Shown in pieces: positions 45,375-56,499 of a stretch of DNA of 64,000 nucleotides. The position numbers and the translations under genes were made by a program. Numbering within the stretch: position 1 is the first letter of the stretch; each line of letters starts with the position of its first letter. The DNA is taken from positions 186,001-250,000 of the forward strand of contig VTFK01000303.1 of NCBI GenBank assembly GCA_009617715.1, in the 5' to 3' direction. Under the pieces are notes generated by a model. The model did no database searches. It saw nothing but the letters and a program-made list of their open reading frames with translations, and was not told the DNA's origin. The DNA is from Plectrocnemia conspersa (taxonomy: Eukaryota; Arthropoda; Insecta; Trichoptera; Polycentropodidae).

Positions 45375-46160
45375 TTGCTTCTCTTAGGATATTTATTTAA
45401 AAATAAATATACACAACTGTTGCCTTAAGTTTTAATAAAACTTAAAATGAGTTCTAAAAATGTATCTTAACAACCCATAAAAAAATTAGATATCACGAAT
45501 AAACTCAAGCTTAAAAATAAAACATTAAGAATAATATGTTATTGTTTTTTGAGTTGTATCGACCTAATGGGTTACACTGTAGTTTAAAATAAATTCTTTA
45601 AAGGTTAGACACTTCTGCTCCTATAAGTATTTTCAATAAAAAATCGAGATGTGTACAGGTTTAAATTTTTTTTTATTAAATTCAAGAAAATATCAATTGA
45701 CCCAGTGATTGCATTTAAAGAAGTACTACAAAAAAATTGAATACCAAAAAAGCATATATTTTATCATTAAGGTATTGCTTCTTATATTGATTCGCAGTTG
45801 CAAATTAAATAAAAATATTTTATATCGTATTTGTACATAATAAATATGTTATATTATTTGGATGATGCAATTCTAATTACAAAATTTAATTTTAATTGTT
45901 TAAGAAACTTCATTCCATATATACTTACATAAAAGACTTTTTTTAAAGCTTTTGTAATGTAAGTAAAATATTTTTAAGCTAATATTTTTCCTAATATATA
46001 ACTAAATAACTAGTTATATATTAATCCTATTTTTGCAATTTACTGCTACAATGTAATTTACATTTAAATTTTATCTGAATATTTTTTTAATTTACATAAT
46101 ATATTTTTTTCAAAATTAAAAGTATTATACTTTTATATGTATATATTATTCTATACAGAA
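45375..46160. other. AT-rich stretch, no gene seen
   Basis: AT-rich. Nothing supported. Confidence 0.5.
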
Positions 46161-46161
46161 A

Positions 46162-46234
46162 CAGAGGGGTTGATTGCTTTGTATGATAGCATATAAAAAT
46201 TAGCCTATAAGTCCATAAACTTTACCTACCCCTG
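46162..46234. mobile_element. Tiny hAT-like element or solo end
   Basis: A 73-bp segment begins CAGAGGGGTTGATTGC and ends TTTACCTACCCCTG; read on minus the right end gives CAGGGGTAGGTAAAG, close to CAGGGGTCGGCAAAG-type hAT termini. The two ends are only roughly inverted and no 8-bp target duplication is visible. It may be a heavily deleted hAT MITE, or coincidence. Confidence 0.3.
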
Positions 46235-47690
46235 ATCTAATACAACTTATAAGGTCGACGATCTCTATGTTTATTTTAATATATTTTTAATCAAAATATA
46301 CATATATTTTTATTACCACAAATTCTTATTGATTATAATAAATTATTATACTTTAATTAATATTATTACAAAAATACTTGACTAGTCTTATAAATAAAAT
46401 AGTGCTGTATTTTAATTTACGGTACATACAATAACTATCTGTAAAATAAATAGAGCTTTGAAGTAATTTAATACTTACAACAGTATTTTCATTATAAAAA
46501 TACTCTTTTCGCCCACCCGGTTAAAACATATTGTGAGCTTTGAACATTACCATCCCTTGCCCTTTGTAAAGTGTGTATTGATTGGCTTTTAAGATGGGCA
46601 CATTTAAAAATACCAACTAGGGTCTTCTCTATCCATTTAAAAATGCAAAATAGAAGCACTCTCCCAAATAGAGGGGTAATGAGGGCAATTTATATTTATA
46701 TGCATACGCATATATAATATATACTACACACATATATTATATTTTATAAAAATGCAAATTCACACATCCACAAAATTTAACCGCTGCGTTTAACATCTGG
46801 ACCTTTTAAGAGTTACTGCAATTCTCAGAATTCGCACATACAGTGCAAAATTTGACTGAGAGAGAGAGAGGAAATGCACAATTTTATTATGTTCCGCATT
46901 ATGTCACTAATGTGTCCATGTTTCCGTTTCTCAAGTGTTCTATTCCTGGATCATTCATATATACACATATAGATAATGGCTTTAGTTCAGAATTTATACA
47001 TAAATAAATAGGGATAAATCTACGCACGCTTTGATGGTGATAAATTACGAATGTACCCTCCTAATATTCTTTTTGGACCACACAACTGCAAAGATTATCT
47101 AGGATCAATGCGTGACGTCTTTAGATATAGTGTGACTTTTTTGTGGATGATTAAGAAACGTCACGTATTTCGAAGCTGGAGCAGGATTAACTTTATAAAC
47201 ACACATTGCACATGTATCATATAAAAAAATGTTGCTAATACCAAATGTAAAAGTTCTATATTTAACAGGTAAAAAAATATGTGTGCCGAAAATCCGTATC
47301 ATCCCCTAAAACAATTGCTTTCCCTGATATTACCTGATCTGACATCCCATTCTGGTAAATCTATTCTACCCTCTTTAATAAATTATCCACGTAAAGAAAA
47401 TAAATCTCCTTAGCGATTTCAGATTTTTTACTTATATCTTATAAATTTACCAGTGAATTTTTACGCCGAAAATCTGATTTAATGAATATGATTTTATATT
47501 AAAAATATTTCATATTTATGCATATAGGGATAATATGGATGTAATATATAGCTCGTAGCATATGGAAGGGGTTAATCCCTTCTCGCAAAACTTGAAACAT
47601 AAACATATAACTCAAATGGCACATTATAAACACGTGTAAATGTTTCCATCGACATTTGACGCATCGCAAAAGTTCTATGACTCAATGGAA
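46235..47690. other. Mixed and AT-rich stretch, no gene seen
   Basis: Mixed composition at about 46500-47170, including a short GA run at 46858-46871, then AT-rich. The 65-codon minus-strand frame at 47105-47302 has no recognisable similarity. Confidence 0.4.
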
Positions 47691-48190
47691 ATATATATAC
47701 TAAAAATGTTATATATTAAATATACATGTTGTAGCAAATTTCGCACCCTTGTATTGGCACAATGAGTAACTGTCCGATGATTTAAGGCGTTCCTGTGCAA
47801 TAACATACGAGACCATGGTCATAATCACCATGTGTTGCCAAAACGATGTTACCATGGAAAACGCGAGTGCGGAATGACAAATTATGGCTTTGCGGGACCT
47901 TAGGGAGCTTAGGACCGTTACGATACAAGACCCGTGCAAAAAATTCGAGCAACTTCATCCTCGGGGTTTAATTTTCGTCGACGCGAAATGTCGTCGGTGT
48001 TAATCGAATTTAATTAAAGCTCGCGCGTTGATTAATAACCATAAAGTTTGGACCGATTCTGAGGGTTCCAATTGCTTGTGGTATCGAATCAGTTGCGAAA
48101 TTATGGACTTGGACAACTCAATCGCGAGAGTGATTAATTTAGGCACGGACTGAGACACGTGTTTGCTATTCAAACTTTGTTCCATATACA
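47690..48190. other. GC-richer island with homeodomain-type cores
   Basis: Contains TTTTCGTCGACGCGAAATGT near 47971 (a GTCGAC-centred near-palindrome), TTTAATTAAAGCTCGCGCG near 48009 and TTGATTAATAACCATAAAG near 48029. Homeodomain cores (TTAATTAA, GATTAATAA, CCATAAA) cluster within 45 bases. Two minus-strand frames (47709-47939, 48000-48185) have no known domain. Candidate enhancer by eye only. Confidence 0.35.
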
Positions 48191-49000
48191 GAATAATATT
48201 AAACCAGTATCGTTAAACATTGAATTATATTTGAAAGCATTAAATTTGCTATACGAGACAATCCACTTAATAGTTCATATTTAAACAAACTATAAATAAT
48301 AAGGTATTTATTATTTAAATAATTTTATAAGTATCGAGATCCCAAAATATTTGGACATTTTTGAGATGAATGTACTGATGTATTTCCGGCTAAAAGTTCC
48401 TTCAGGCCTTTTATACAGACAAGAAATAAAAGAAGCGGAATATTGCCTTCAAAAGCACCCACTCTCTATGTAGTACTTTCACAATAATCATTATTATTCA
48501 AAGGGACAGATTGTAGTTTTTTGACGCTGCTCCGTTCGTGTTAAAATTAGTTTGCAAATTATTGTTGACTTTATTGCTTTTTGAACGTTTAAAAAATATT
48601 TGACTTGAGAGGAAATATTCAACGAATTAAATTAGTAGAAATAAATTTAGGTATTTGATCTAAGAATTCAGATCGAATACCTAAGGAAGCAAATAAATAA
48701 CGAAAAATCAACAACAGCACCATCTAAATTATATAAATTTAATGATTTTATAGATTGTATTATCGGTTATTTAAGCATTGCAGCAAAATAAATAAATAAT
48801 ACATACAATTTCGTGTGGTTATTACTAAAAAGAAAATCTAAAGAATCAGTCTCGAATCTATCTGGAAAATATTTTTTTTAATATTTAATTTCAGTGAAAT
48901 CATATCGGAATATATTTTTTCCAATAGATATACATTTTTACCAGTGAAATTATATGATTTTAACTTTTCTATGTGTAGTAATATATTACATATATTTACA
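48190..49000. other. AT-rich stretch, no gene seen
   Basis: AT-rich with a few mixed patches. The end (about 48890-49000) shows CAGTGAAAT motifs belonging to the T repeat and may be a degraded further copy. Confidence 0.4.
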
Positions 49001-49006
49001 TACTTA

Positions 49007-49367
49007 TGATTATTTATATACTTCTGATATATAAATGTTACAGTGAATATGTATTTTTGTTAAAATTATGTTTTCACTAGTAAATTCCAAATAAATATTC
49101 TCCAGTAGATGTTTCTACTAGCAAAAATATAATTTAACTGATTGGTACTAATATGATGCTTTAAAATGTCTATGAAACTCAATTTGACAGTTGCGAAACG
49201 TCAATTTGCTGTTCAAACCCTAACCTAATCTATTGTAAGTACTAAAACTAATTATAGTTTTAGAACTTTCATTAGGTCAAGTTCAAGATAACTCATCTCT
49301 TATGAGTAAATAAGCAGAAGAATAAATGCTGATAGACATCAAATCTCACATATTGCTTCATAGTTCA
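49007..49367 (+). repeat. Repeat T, tandem copy 1
   Basis: First of two tandem units with a period of about 361 bp. Landmarks: GATATATAAATGTTACAGTG (49026), TATGTTTTCACTAGTAAATT (about 49066), TTTCTACTAG (about 49109), TCTATGAAACTCAATTTGAC (about 49169), AGTTGCGAAACGTCAATTTG, TTCAAACCCTAACCTAATC, and AGTAAATAAGCAGAAGAATA (about 49304). Another copy lies inverted at 33590 and a diverged one at 62.8 kb. Family unknown; no coding capacity. Confidence 0.72.
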
Positions 49368-49715
49368 TCATTATTTATTTACATGCGATATATAAATGTT
49401 ATGGTGAATGTGTATTTTTAGTGAAATATATTTTCACAAGTAGTTACATATTTCTACTAAAGAAAATATAATTTAATTGATATGCTGCTATAAAATGTCT
49501 ATGAAACTCAATTTGACAGTTGCGAAACGTTCATTTGCTGTTCAAACCCAAACCTAACCCAATGAAAGCTCTAATAATAATTATTGTTTTTGAACATTTT
49601 TTAGGTAAGTCTAAAATACAAACTAAGCCAACTCAACTCTCAGGGGAAAATAAGCAGAAGAATAAATACAGACAGATATCGCATCTCACATATTGTTCCA
49701 TAGTTTGTCTGCGTT
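49368..49715 (+). repeat. Repeat T, tandem copy 2
   Basis: Second tandem unit: GATATATAAATGTTATGGTG (49387), TATTTTCACAAGTAG (about 49430), TCTATGAAACTCAATTTGAC (about 49497), AGTTGCGAAACGTTCATTTG, TTCAAACCCAAACCTAACCC, and AAAATAAGCAGAAGAATAAA (about 49647). Several tens of substitutions and short indels separate it from copy 1, so the duplication is not very recent. An 86-codon frame (49520-49780) is not kept in copy 1. Confidence 0.72.
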
Positions 49716-49719
49716 TCGA

Positions 49720-49985
49720 TATTATACTATGTTTTAAAAATATAATGGCTATCCTTACTGATATTACTATGGACTTCTAATATAAGAAGGTTGATAAATG
49801 TATATTCAAACCGAATTTTGGTCAACAGGAGAGCGCAAAAACAATTATCACTTCTCAGAAGGCAAAAATTCACGTCAAAAGCAATAAAATTGTGTCGGCG
49901 CTGTCGCAGTGGGAACGCTCATTATTGCAATATTTGCGTTATAAATATCAAGGATAAGATAAAATTATTAAATTGATTTTATTTT
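49720..49985. other. Mixed stretch, no gene seen
   Basis: A 61-codon plus-strand frame (49791-49976) carries a basic, cysteine-containing segment (KLCRRCRSGNAHYCNIC) with two closely spaced CxxC-like pairs. It is short, has no start context and matches no zinc-finger spacing I know, so it is not called as a gene. Confidence 0.3.
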
Positions 49986-49989
49986 TACT

Positions 49990-50640
49990 AGCCTTGTATC
50001 TTTACTCTCATATATTCGCAAATCAAAAAATTGAACCCACACTACTGTGCGATCACCGAGTGTCCAAATTACCCTTGTCCCCATCAGTAGTACGCTAAGC
50101 CGCAAGTCCCAGAGCCACGACACGAGCTGACATTTGGGTCTTGGTCCTTTCGAAGAAACGAACCAACCCCAACCCAAGTAAATGACTCGAGTGTTTATTA
50201 TTTGGGGCGCAGTGTATTAGCGGGGCGCGCGCCCCAAGTCGGGGGGCTAATCCCCGGCTTAGAAGGAGCCTCCCGTGGGACCTGTGTTACCAGCGATTGT
50301 CTTTACAAGACGCGTCTTTTTCGCATGACAAATTTCATCTAACATTCGATTAATCATTCGCCAACAATAACCCGGTTTAAATCCCCAACATTCGTACTCT
50401 GTCAGCCAAGGCGTTAACCCCCTCGCGCCCCGATGTGGATTTGTTATGTAATGCCGCGCTTTAACAACCCATTGTCATTTCCGCAAGAGTGTCTCGAGTT
50501 GGTGGGTTTTTTCAAGTTAAAATTCGAGTACATTATAGTCGTAAATGCAAAACAAGTGCAAGGTCATTGTCAAACAATGCACTTCTCTAAGGGTTAGATT
50601 AGTATAGTGCTCAATCAATCATGTCAATGTAAAAAGTACA
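49990..50640. other. GC-rich island with a 14-bp CpG palindrome
   Basis: The GC peak is at about 50205-50290. The perfect palindrome GGGGCGCGCGCCCC lies at 50222-50235, followed by GGGGGGCTAATCCCCGGC, itself a weak dyad around a bicoid/otd-like CTAATCC core. TAACCCGGTTTAAATCC lies near 50368. The 69-codon minus-strand frame 49968-50177 is not recognisable. Among the strongest candidates for a conserved non-coding element. Confidence 0.4.
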
Positions 50641-50779
50641 CTGTCGTATGAATATTTACAATATTTAGACTGATTTATGAGTTTATTTATATTGCCCATC
50701 ATGATACAAAAAATGAGGTTGCCACTTTTGAGACAAAGTTTATTATTGTAAACCTAACTTAAAAATGTATAATAGTTTT

Positions 50780-50905
50780 GTAGCAACTCATGCGTATACG
50801 ATTTAGGAGATACGGCATATGCGCATCTGAAGTTCAGTGAACGGTGCCCGTGGACCTAGCATATTGTAGGGATACGGCGTACTCGCCTACGGCGTAAAAC
50901 TTATA
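50780..50905. other. Mixed patch with TACGGC repeats
   Basis: Contains GATACGGCATATGCGC (about 50810), GGGATACGGCGTACTCGCC (about 50870) and TACGGCGTAAAAC, so TACGGC recurs three times within 90 bases. Flanks are AT-rich. Origin unknown. Confidence 0.3.
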
Positions 50906-52000
50906 TATTATATATTTTTTCAAATATTTTGCTAAATGACGGTAATAAGCTAATGGAGGGGATAAATAATCAGTATAGTAGGATCTTAATCGGATTTTTT
51001 TATTGGATAAATTTTAGCGGTTTTGGGAAATATGTTAAGTGAATAAACACTTATTTATATTATCTAAATAACAAATAAATAATATTAAATATAAATAATG
51101 AGCGATTACACTGCGATGGTGACGGCACGATTTCATTGCTTTTGCCATGGATTCTAAATAATTTAGACAGAAAAATGCATCTAATTTAATAAAATACTAT
51201 GATACTTAATGAAATCGAAATATTAAAAAATCGACCAATGACTGGTCAACTTTTGTTTATTTTCAGATTTATCCCTCTGGATAAATCTGAAATAAAGTCC
51301 CTAGGAAAATCACCCTCTAAGCAAAGGATCACTACCATACGTCAATACCAATATATAAAAGTTCTTAACACATGATTCATGTTGCAATTTAGGAAGTGGT
51401 TCCAAAATTAGTACTATTATAGCTGTGTTCAACAGAATTACTAATTACCCCCAATTCAAAAAAAATACATTACTGCCAGTATCTAAAACTAAACTCTAAT
51501 AAATGATAAAATAGAAGGGTAATTTAATAAATGTCTGACACAATATTTCAGAGATTTAATAAAATATGCATATAGGCATTGCTAGAGCGTTTTTAGCATA
51601 AAATTGTCCAAATTATTTGCGGTCTGTTGCTTTTATGTATGGTTTAAAATATATATATATATATAATAGGTATTTTAGATTTAATTATTATAAAATAAAA
51701 TATCATATGATTGTATAGATCTATGTATTTCTTCTGTTAAATTTTCAGAATATTCGCATTGTTTTTAGTAGTGTGACTGTTTTAGTGAACCGTATTTAAT
51801 ACTAAACATTTTTCATCGCTAAAGAAGCGTAGTGAATACATGTACATCAATGTTGTATGGAAGCGATACAGTGATATAATAATGTATACACATATTTTTA
51901 ACAAGTAAATTACTTTAGCGTAGTGAGAAAGTAATATAGCAAATGTAAATAATTTTCATTCTACACAATATCTATAAAATATACCCACATACAAACAACC
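50905..52000. other. AT-rich stretch, no gene seen
   Basis: AT-rich. A short TA run lies near 51648-51664. Nothing else supported. Confidence 0.5.
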
Positions 52001-52960
52001 CGCATTAGGATTCAGAGCTCCTACATTTCCAGCGCACGTATCGTTTCGCACGTATTTTTTCGCGATACGTAAAAACGACAATTTATTATGTAAATGCAAT
52101 AATAGAGGCTTGAAATACATCGTATATGTACACACATATCCATATTATTCACATTCGGAAAGCGCAAGAATCTCGCAGCTCCGTCAAACAAGTATTCGTC
52201 TCACGCTCTTCGAATCTATCAAATACATGGAGATGCGCTTATCATATTGCACAACGTACACTAGAAACATGAAAAAAGGGCAGACGATTCATTGTTTGCA
52301 ATATAGAAAACCGATATTGTTATTTCGCATTATGTATATATTTTCTTTATTTCATCGCTCCTCGATATCGGCTCCTTTGTTTCCAGCGTGGAAACATCAG
52401 TGCCAATAATGAAAACAAAACGCGAAAGAAAATCCATCAGCGTATTGCCTCTTTGCCTCTCGGTATCCGTTTGGCAGTGTATAACATAATGTCGGGAGTC
52501 AAAAAGGCACACCGTGTGGGGCCTTGATCCTTCCCTTGTTCTTCTATTATATATCTACATATATACATATGTGTACTTTCAGCGAAAATTGGATCTTGTC
52601 TCTTCACGGACCGAGACGAAGACGGAAGGATTTGCGGTCGGCGAGGCTTCAAACGTATGTAATATGTTGCCTCCATACCGAGTATTACCAGCTTATCATC
52701 TCGACGATGCGTGTGTGTATGTGTGTTTATTTATATTTGTGTGTATGCTATCTATTAAGGGGGCTAGGAAAACCCTGGCTGACGAATCCTTTGATACGAT
52801 TTTCCGTTCGATTTATGTTTGACGAGAGGGACGTAAGTTTCAACTGAAAATTGTTGCCTTTCGCCGACTTGGCTTTGTATAAAGGCTCAGTGCATGTGTG
52901 CCTCCGAATCATCGTAAAGATGGTTCTGGAACGTATGATGAAAATATATCGCGGTAAATA
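52000..52960. other. Large GC-richer island with overlapping open frames
   Basis: Nearly 1 kb of balanced composition. It opens with a repeated CGCACGTAT motif (52033 and 52048) and TCGCGATACG. Six open frames of 60-107 codons overlap on both strands (52110-52409, 52514-52822 and 52524-52847 plus; 52330-52512 and 52437-52676 minus). Two plus-strand frames of more than 100 codons in different phases cover the same 300 bases, which is typical of chance. The frames show no domain I know. Note a TGTGTGT-rich run at about 52710-52745. Confidence 0.35.
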
Positions 52961-54165
52961 TGTCTATCCTATTCAATATTGAGACAAAATATAGCTTTAA
53001 AAAGCGAACATTGCTATTCCAATTACTACACCTTCCCGAGGTGTATCTCAGAATCGATAGTAGATTGTTATATTATAATATAAATACATCATTTGTAGTA
53101 TATAAAAAATACATATTATATATTAATTTATTAAATTAAATCATCTCGCTTAATGTTAAATAAAATTAAGTTAAATATTATATTATAATATGTGTTCATT
53201 GTAACTTTAATTCTTAATCTAGTTATACAATACATATGTTCGTCAACTACTGTCACGCTGCTTCAGCTAGGAACTTGAAATGTTTCATAAGGTCAGAGTC
53301 TTGTCTAAATGAACGAGTAGGGCCATTTTGGGATGGGAAAACAGTGAATATTTGATTTCGTACGTGTATATAATAGCCAATTTCGTGTTAATTGTTACTA
53401 ATACTAAGTTTTTAAATTAATTGGAATTGAGGCAATAATTAATAGGTCACGTTAACAACCACTTAAACAACGAAAAGAAAAATCTTTCATAATACAAAAG
53501 TATATATTCCGTAACCAGATATAAGACCACATAACTGAGAGAGACTGGGACAGGCACAAGCCAACCCATAGAGTGGCAGAGGCAGGTCAACACGACGACA
53601 ATCCCAGAAATGTTTTGTCTTATGAGAGCCGCATTATGCTACTTTGTAATAATATTTTACAAACTTTTTTCTAAAGGGCCTAATCTTAATAGTTTAAGGC
53701 TCGGTAGACCAGGAATTAAAATTTAAGTGATCTTAAAAAATAACGTAGTTTTTCTAAAATTTCAATCGTTCCTCTGAGTTCAAAAACTTTCAATAAAATT
53801 ATATCGTGACTAAGCCATCGAATTTTTGTATGGTAGAGCAATTTAGAAAATTAAGCTTCCAATTATCACATCATATAAAAAGATATTTACTACAAAGTAT
53901 CTGCTGGTGAATAATACAATAAAAAAGCAAAAACTTTAAATTTATTGCATTTTTATAAGCCTTATATTTTTTCTAACTAATCCTTAACCCGTTCTGCATA
54001 TATTTTAACTATCACCTGATGTATCACATTTTGTGATAGTTGATTTGACTTCAGATTGCACTTTGATAACGTTTTCTTAGCTTTATTTAAAATATTTTGT
54101 TTTATGCAGACTATTCTTGAAAGCTAATCATTCAATCACTTCAAACAAAGCATTGTTTCCTTTAA
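52960..54165. other. AT-rich stretch with a mixed patch
   Basis: Mixed composition at about 53515-53640 (GGGACAGGCACAAGCCAACC, GTGGCAGAGGCAGGTC). Otherwise AT-rich. No gene. Confidence 0.45.
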
Positions 54166-54218
54166 TAAGCAACAGAAACTGAGTAGTATTGGTGTGACTA
54201 ATGAGTCGCAAAGTGTGC

Positions 54219-54244
54219 GCCGCGGCACCTTAGGTTGCCGCGGC
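54219..54244. other. GC-rich inverted repeat
   Basis: GCCGCGGCA at 54219-54227 and its exact reverse complement TGCCGCGGC at 54236-54244, with CCTTAGGT between. The sequence recalls the subterminal GTGCCGCGGCACC-type motifs of some hAT elements, but no terminal CAG end could be matched to it. It stands alone in AT-rich sequence. Confidence 0.6.
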
Positions 54245-54249
54245 TTCCT

Positions 54250-55615
54250 CACAGTATAATTTTCAATTAAATGTGGTTTTGCTATTTAATTGGCTATTGA
54301 TGTTACTCACAATGTGCTCAACCCTTCTAATGCCAAATTAAATATATATTCCCGGGACATATTTCTTCGCCCACAACAATCAAACGTGACATAATTAATT
54401 CTTGATAACTGAGATACTTATGAACTGTCTTTAGTTTTAAGCTTATGTTTTATTATATTTGGGAAAAAATGCGCTGTGATAAGAAATTCTGTTTAAAACA
54501 TTTAAACGTTTTTGCTACTTGCTTTTCTGTGACATATAAATATAATATATATTATATTATTTTTCTGCAGATTATCGCACAATATACATAATGCTTCGTC
54601 GTCTAATTCTATTAAAATAATTCACAGACCACTTTTCTTTGAATGCACGATATTTGAAGTCCACTTGTATTTTAATCTGGCCTTGACAGTGACATAAATA
54701 TACACGGGTAATCAAATTAAATACGCGTGGTACTAAAGACGCTTTGAAAAAATAACTGCGTAACATCACAGCGAGATGCAAAGCAATAGGAGCACCACAT
54801 ATGGTCATATCTCGTACTTATCAACTCTATGGTTCACCGTTTCGTTGTAGTGTATATTTTAAAGTTATAAATGAATTTAAAATGTTAAGTTTATTCTTGC
54901 GGACCGGAATAAAATAGTCAGCTGGCCGTAGTTTGCCAAACCCTTACCTAAATTATATAATGGAACTCTAAATTGTACTTTAAAACATTAGTTTTAAATA
55001 TATCTGAATCAATGATTTAAGCTAGCTGTGTATTTTATTACTCGCATTTCATTTATACTGACATACGTTCTTTTTAACTTTAGAACTTGCTTTTATAATT
55101 ACCATAAATAAATCTCAGGAATATTCTCTAAAATTTGTAATAGTAAATATGGTCGACTTGCTTTTTTCATAGTCAACTATGAGTAAGCCACTCAAGTAAT
55201 AGCGTAGGCAGTTTCTAATGATTTTTTACCCCTAATAACAATATAAGATAATCTTTTTCATGCTAAAGCTTAAATAAAGTATTTTATGGAATGTTTTATA
55301 CTAACACATAATACAGATACTATTTGAAATCATTGTAATGTTTTTACATTTTTAATTTTCAATTACAAAGAATCCGAGCAAATGTTTTATAATTATCTAA
55401 GTACTCAAACAAAGTTGTAGTCTTTTAATATTGTAGAGTAGTTTAAATCTACCTATTATATGCAATGAAAGCATGTAATACAATATAATTAAATCAATTT
55501 TAAGGTTTAAATTAACTAAATATAAATTTATAAAATAAGGCTCTTTTACAAAAAATCAAGTACATTACTTTATTAAAAAAATTCAAAATATCCAGCACAG
55601 CTGTTGTGAGAGAAA
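54250..55615. other. AT-rich stretch, no gene seen
   Basis: AT-rich to mixed. The minus-strand frame 54572-54808 is not recognisable. Nothing supported. Confidence 0.45.
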
Positions 55616-55619
55616 CAAC

Positions 55620-56038
55620 ATACTCCTTTACAGCTTGTAGTATATAAGCACAACCATGGGTTATAGCCCATCATCAAAAATTGAATAAATCATGCGAAAC
55701 GGTGACCGAAATTAGCAATTCCCTCGGTGTTTACACACATCCCGGTCTACGAATTCGGGGTCTTTCGCCCTGATACTTGCTAGCCCGCGGGCACACACAC
55801 AATGTAGACATTATCAGAGAGCCGTCTCTGCTCCTGGGTTTTCCTCGATTGTACCGCATAAAATTCGTTACCAAACTCACGAAATTCTACCATTCACCAA
55901 GCCCAAACAAAGTTAAGTCATACATGATGCAAGTAATATTGGATATTCTTGAAGTGGCAGCGATCACGGTTACACGGTTAAGGGCATTGTTCGAATTGAA
56001 TACGTTTGAGTTTGCTCTCTGAGACCCATTGTGATTGT
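55620..56038. other. GC-richer island
   Basis: Balanced sequence with CTAGCCCGCGGGCACAC near 55781 and CATCCCGGTCTACGAATTCG near 55738. The 81-codon frame 55777-56022 shows no domain. Candidate conserved element. Confidence 0.3.
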
Positions 56039-56130
56039 CAGGGCCGGATTTAGCCACGGGCGTAGGGCTTCTAACGTAAACACTATAACTTCTTGGTACG
56101 CATCAATAGAAACCTACAGGATGTGGCAGA
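56039..56130 (+). mobile_element. hAT-like terminal sequence, solo end
   Basis: CAGGGCCGGATTTAGCCACG at 56039 resembles the CAGGGCCGGATTTA termini of a widespread class of hAT elements. No matching inverted end was found downstream in the window and the sequence after about 56130 becomes AT-rich. Probably a truncated copy. Confidence 0.4.
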
Positions 56131-56495
56131 TTAAGTACTAAAAGTATTACATTTTTGTACATGTTCTTTAACAATCACTATTCGAAGATAACGCTTTTTT
56201 TAATATAATAAGATATTTTAACATTTATTTAAAGAAGCGATAAAAACACATAAATTTTAGATAAAGCTTAAAAAATAATTTCTTTTGCATTAAATTATAT
56301 TAAAAAATATTTTTGATTAAATATATGTACATACATAAGTATTTAAATATTGTATTAAAAAAAAGCCACATGTTTTGTCATATTTATAACAACTAGAAAT
56401 AACAAAATTTCAATTATATATACAATAATGTAAATTTTTACTAAATTTAAATTGAATATTTAATTTTTGATAATAAAAATAAGTTTTTAAAAAAT
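56130..56495. other. AT-rich stretch, no gene seen
   Basis: AT-rich. May include a degraded start of the R repeat copy that follows. No gene. Confidence 0.4.
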
Positions 56496-56499
56496 CAAA

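Noticed and set aside
49540..49560. AACCTAACCC-type sequence as an interstitial telomere repeat
   Set aside because: Only one or two loose units, located inside the T repeat copies and not in an array.
49791..49976. Cysteine-containing basic frame resembling a zinc knuckle
   Set aside because: Cys spacing does not fit CCHC, C2H2 or other fingers, the frame is only 61 codons, and it lies beside the T repeat.
52110..52847. Several open frames of 60-107 codons on both strands
   Set aside because: Two plus-strand frames in different phases cover the same bases, together with minus-strand frames. No family resemblance.
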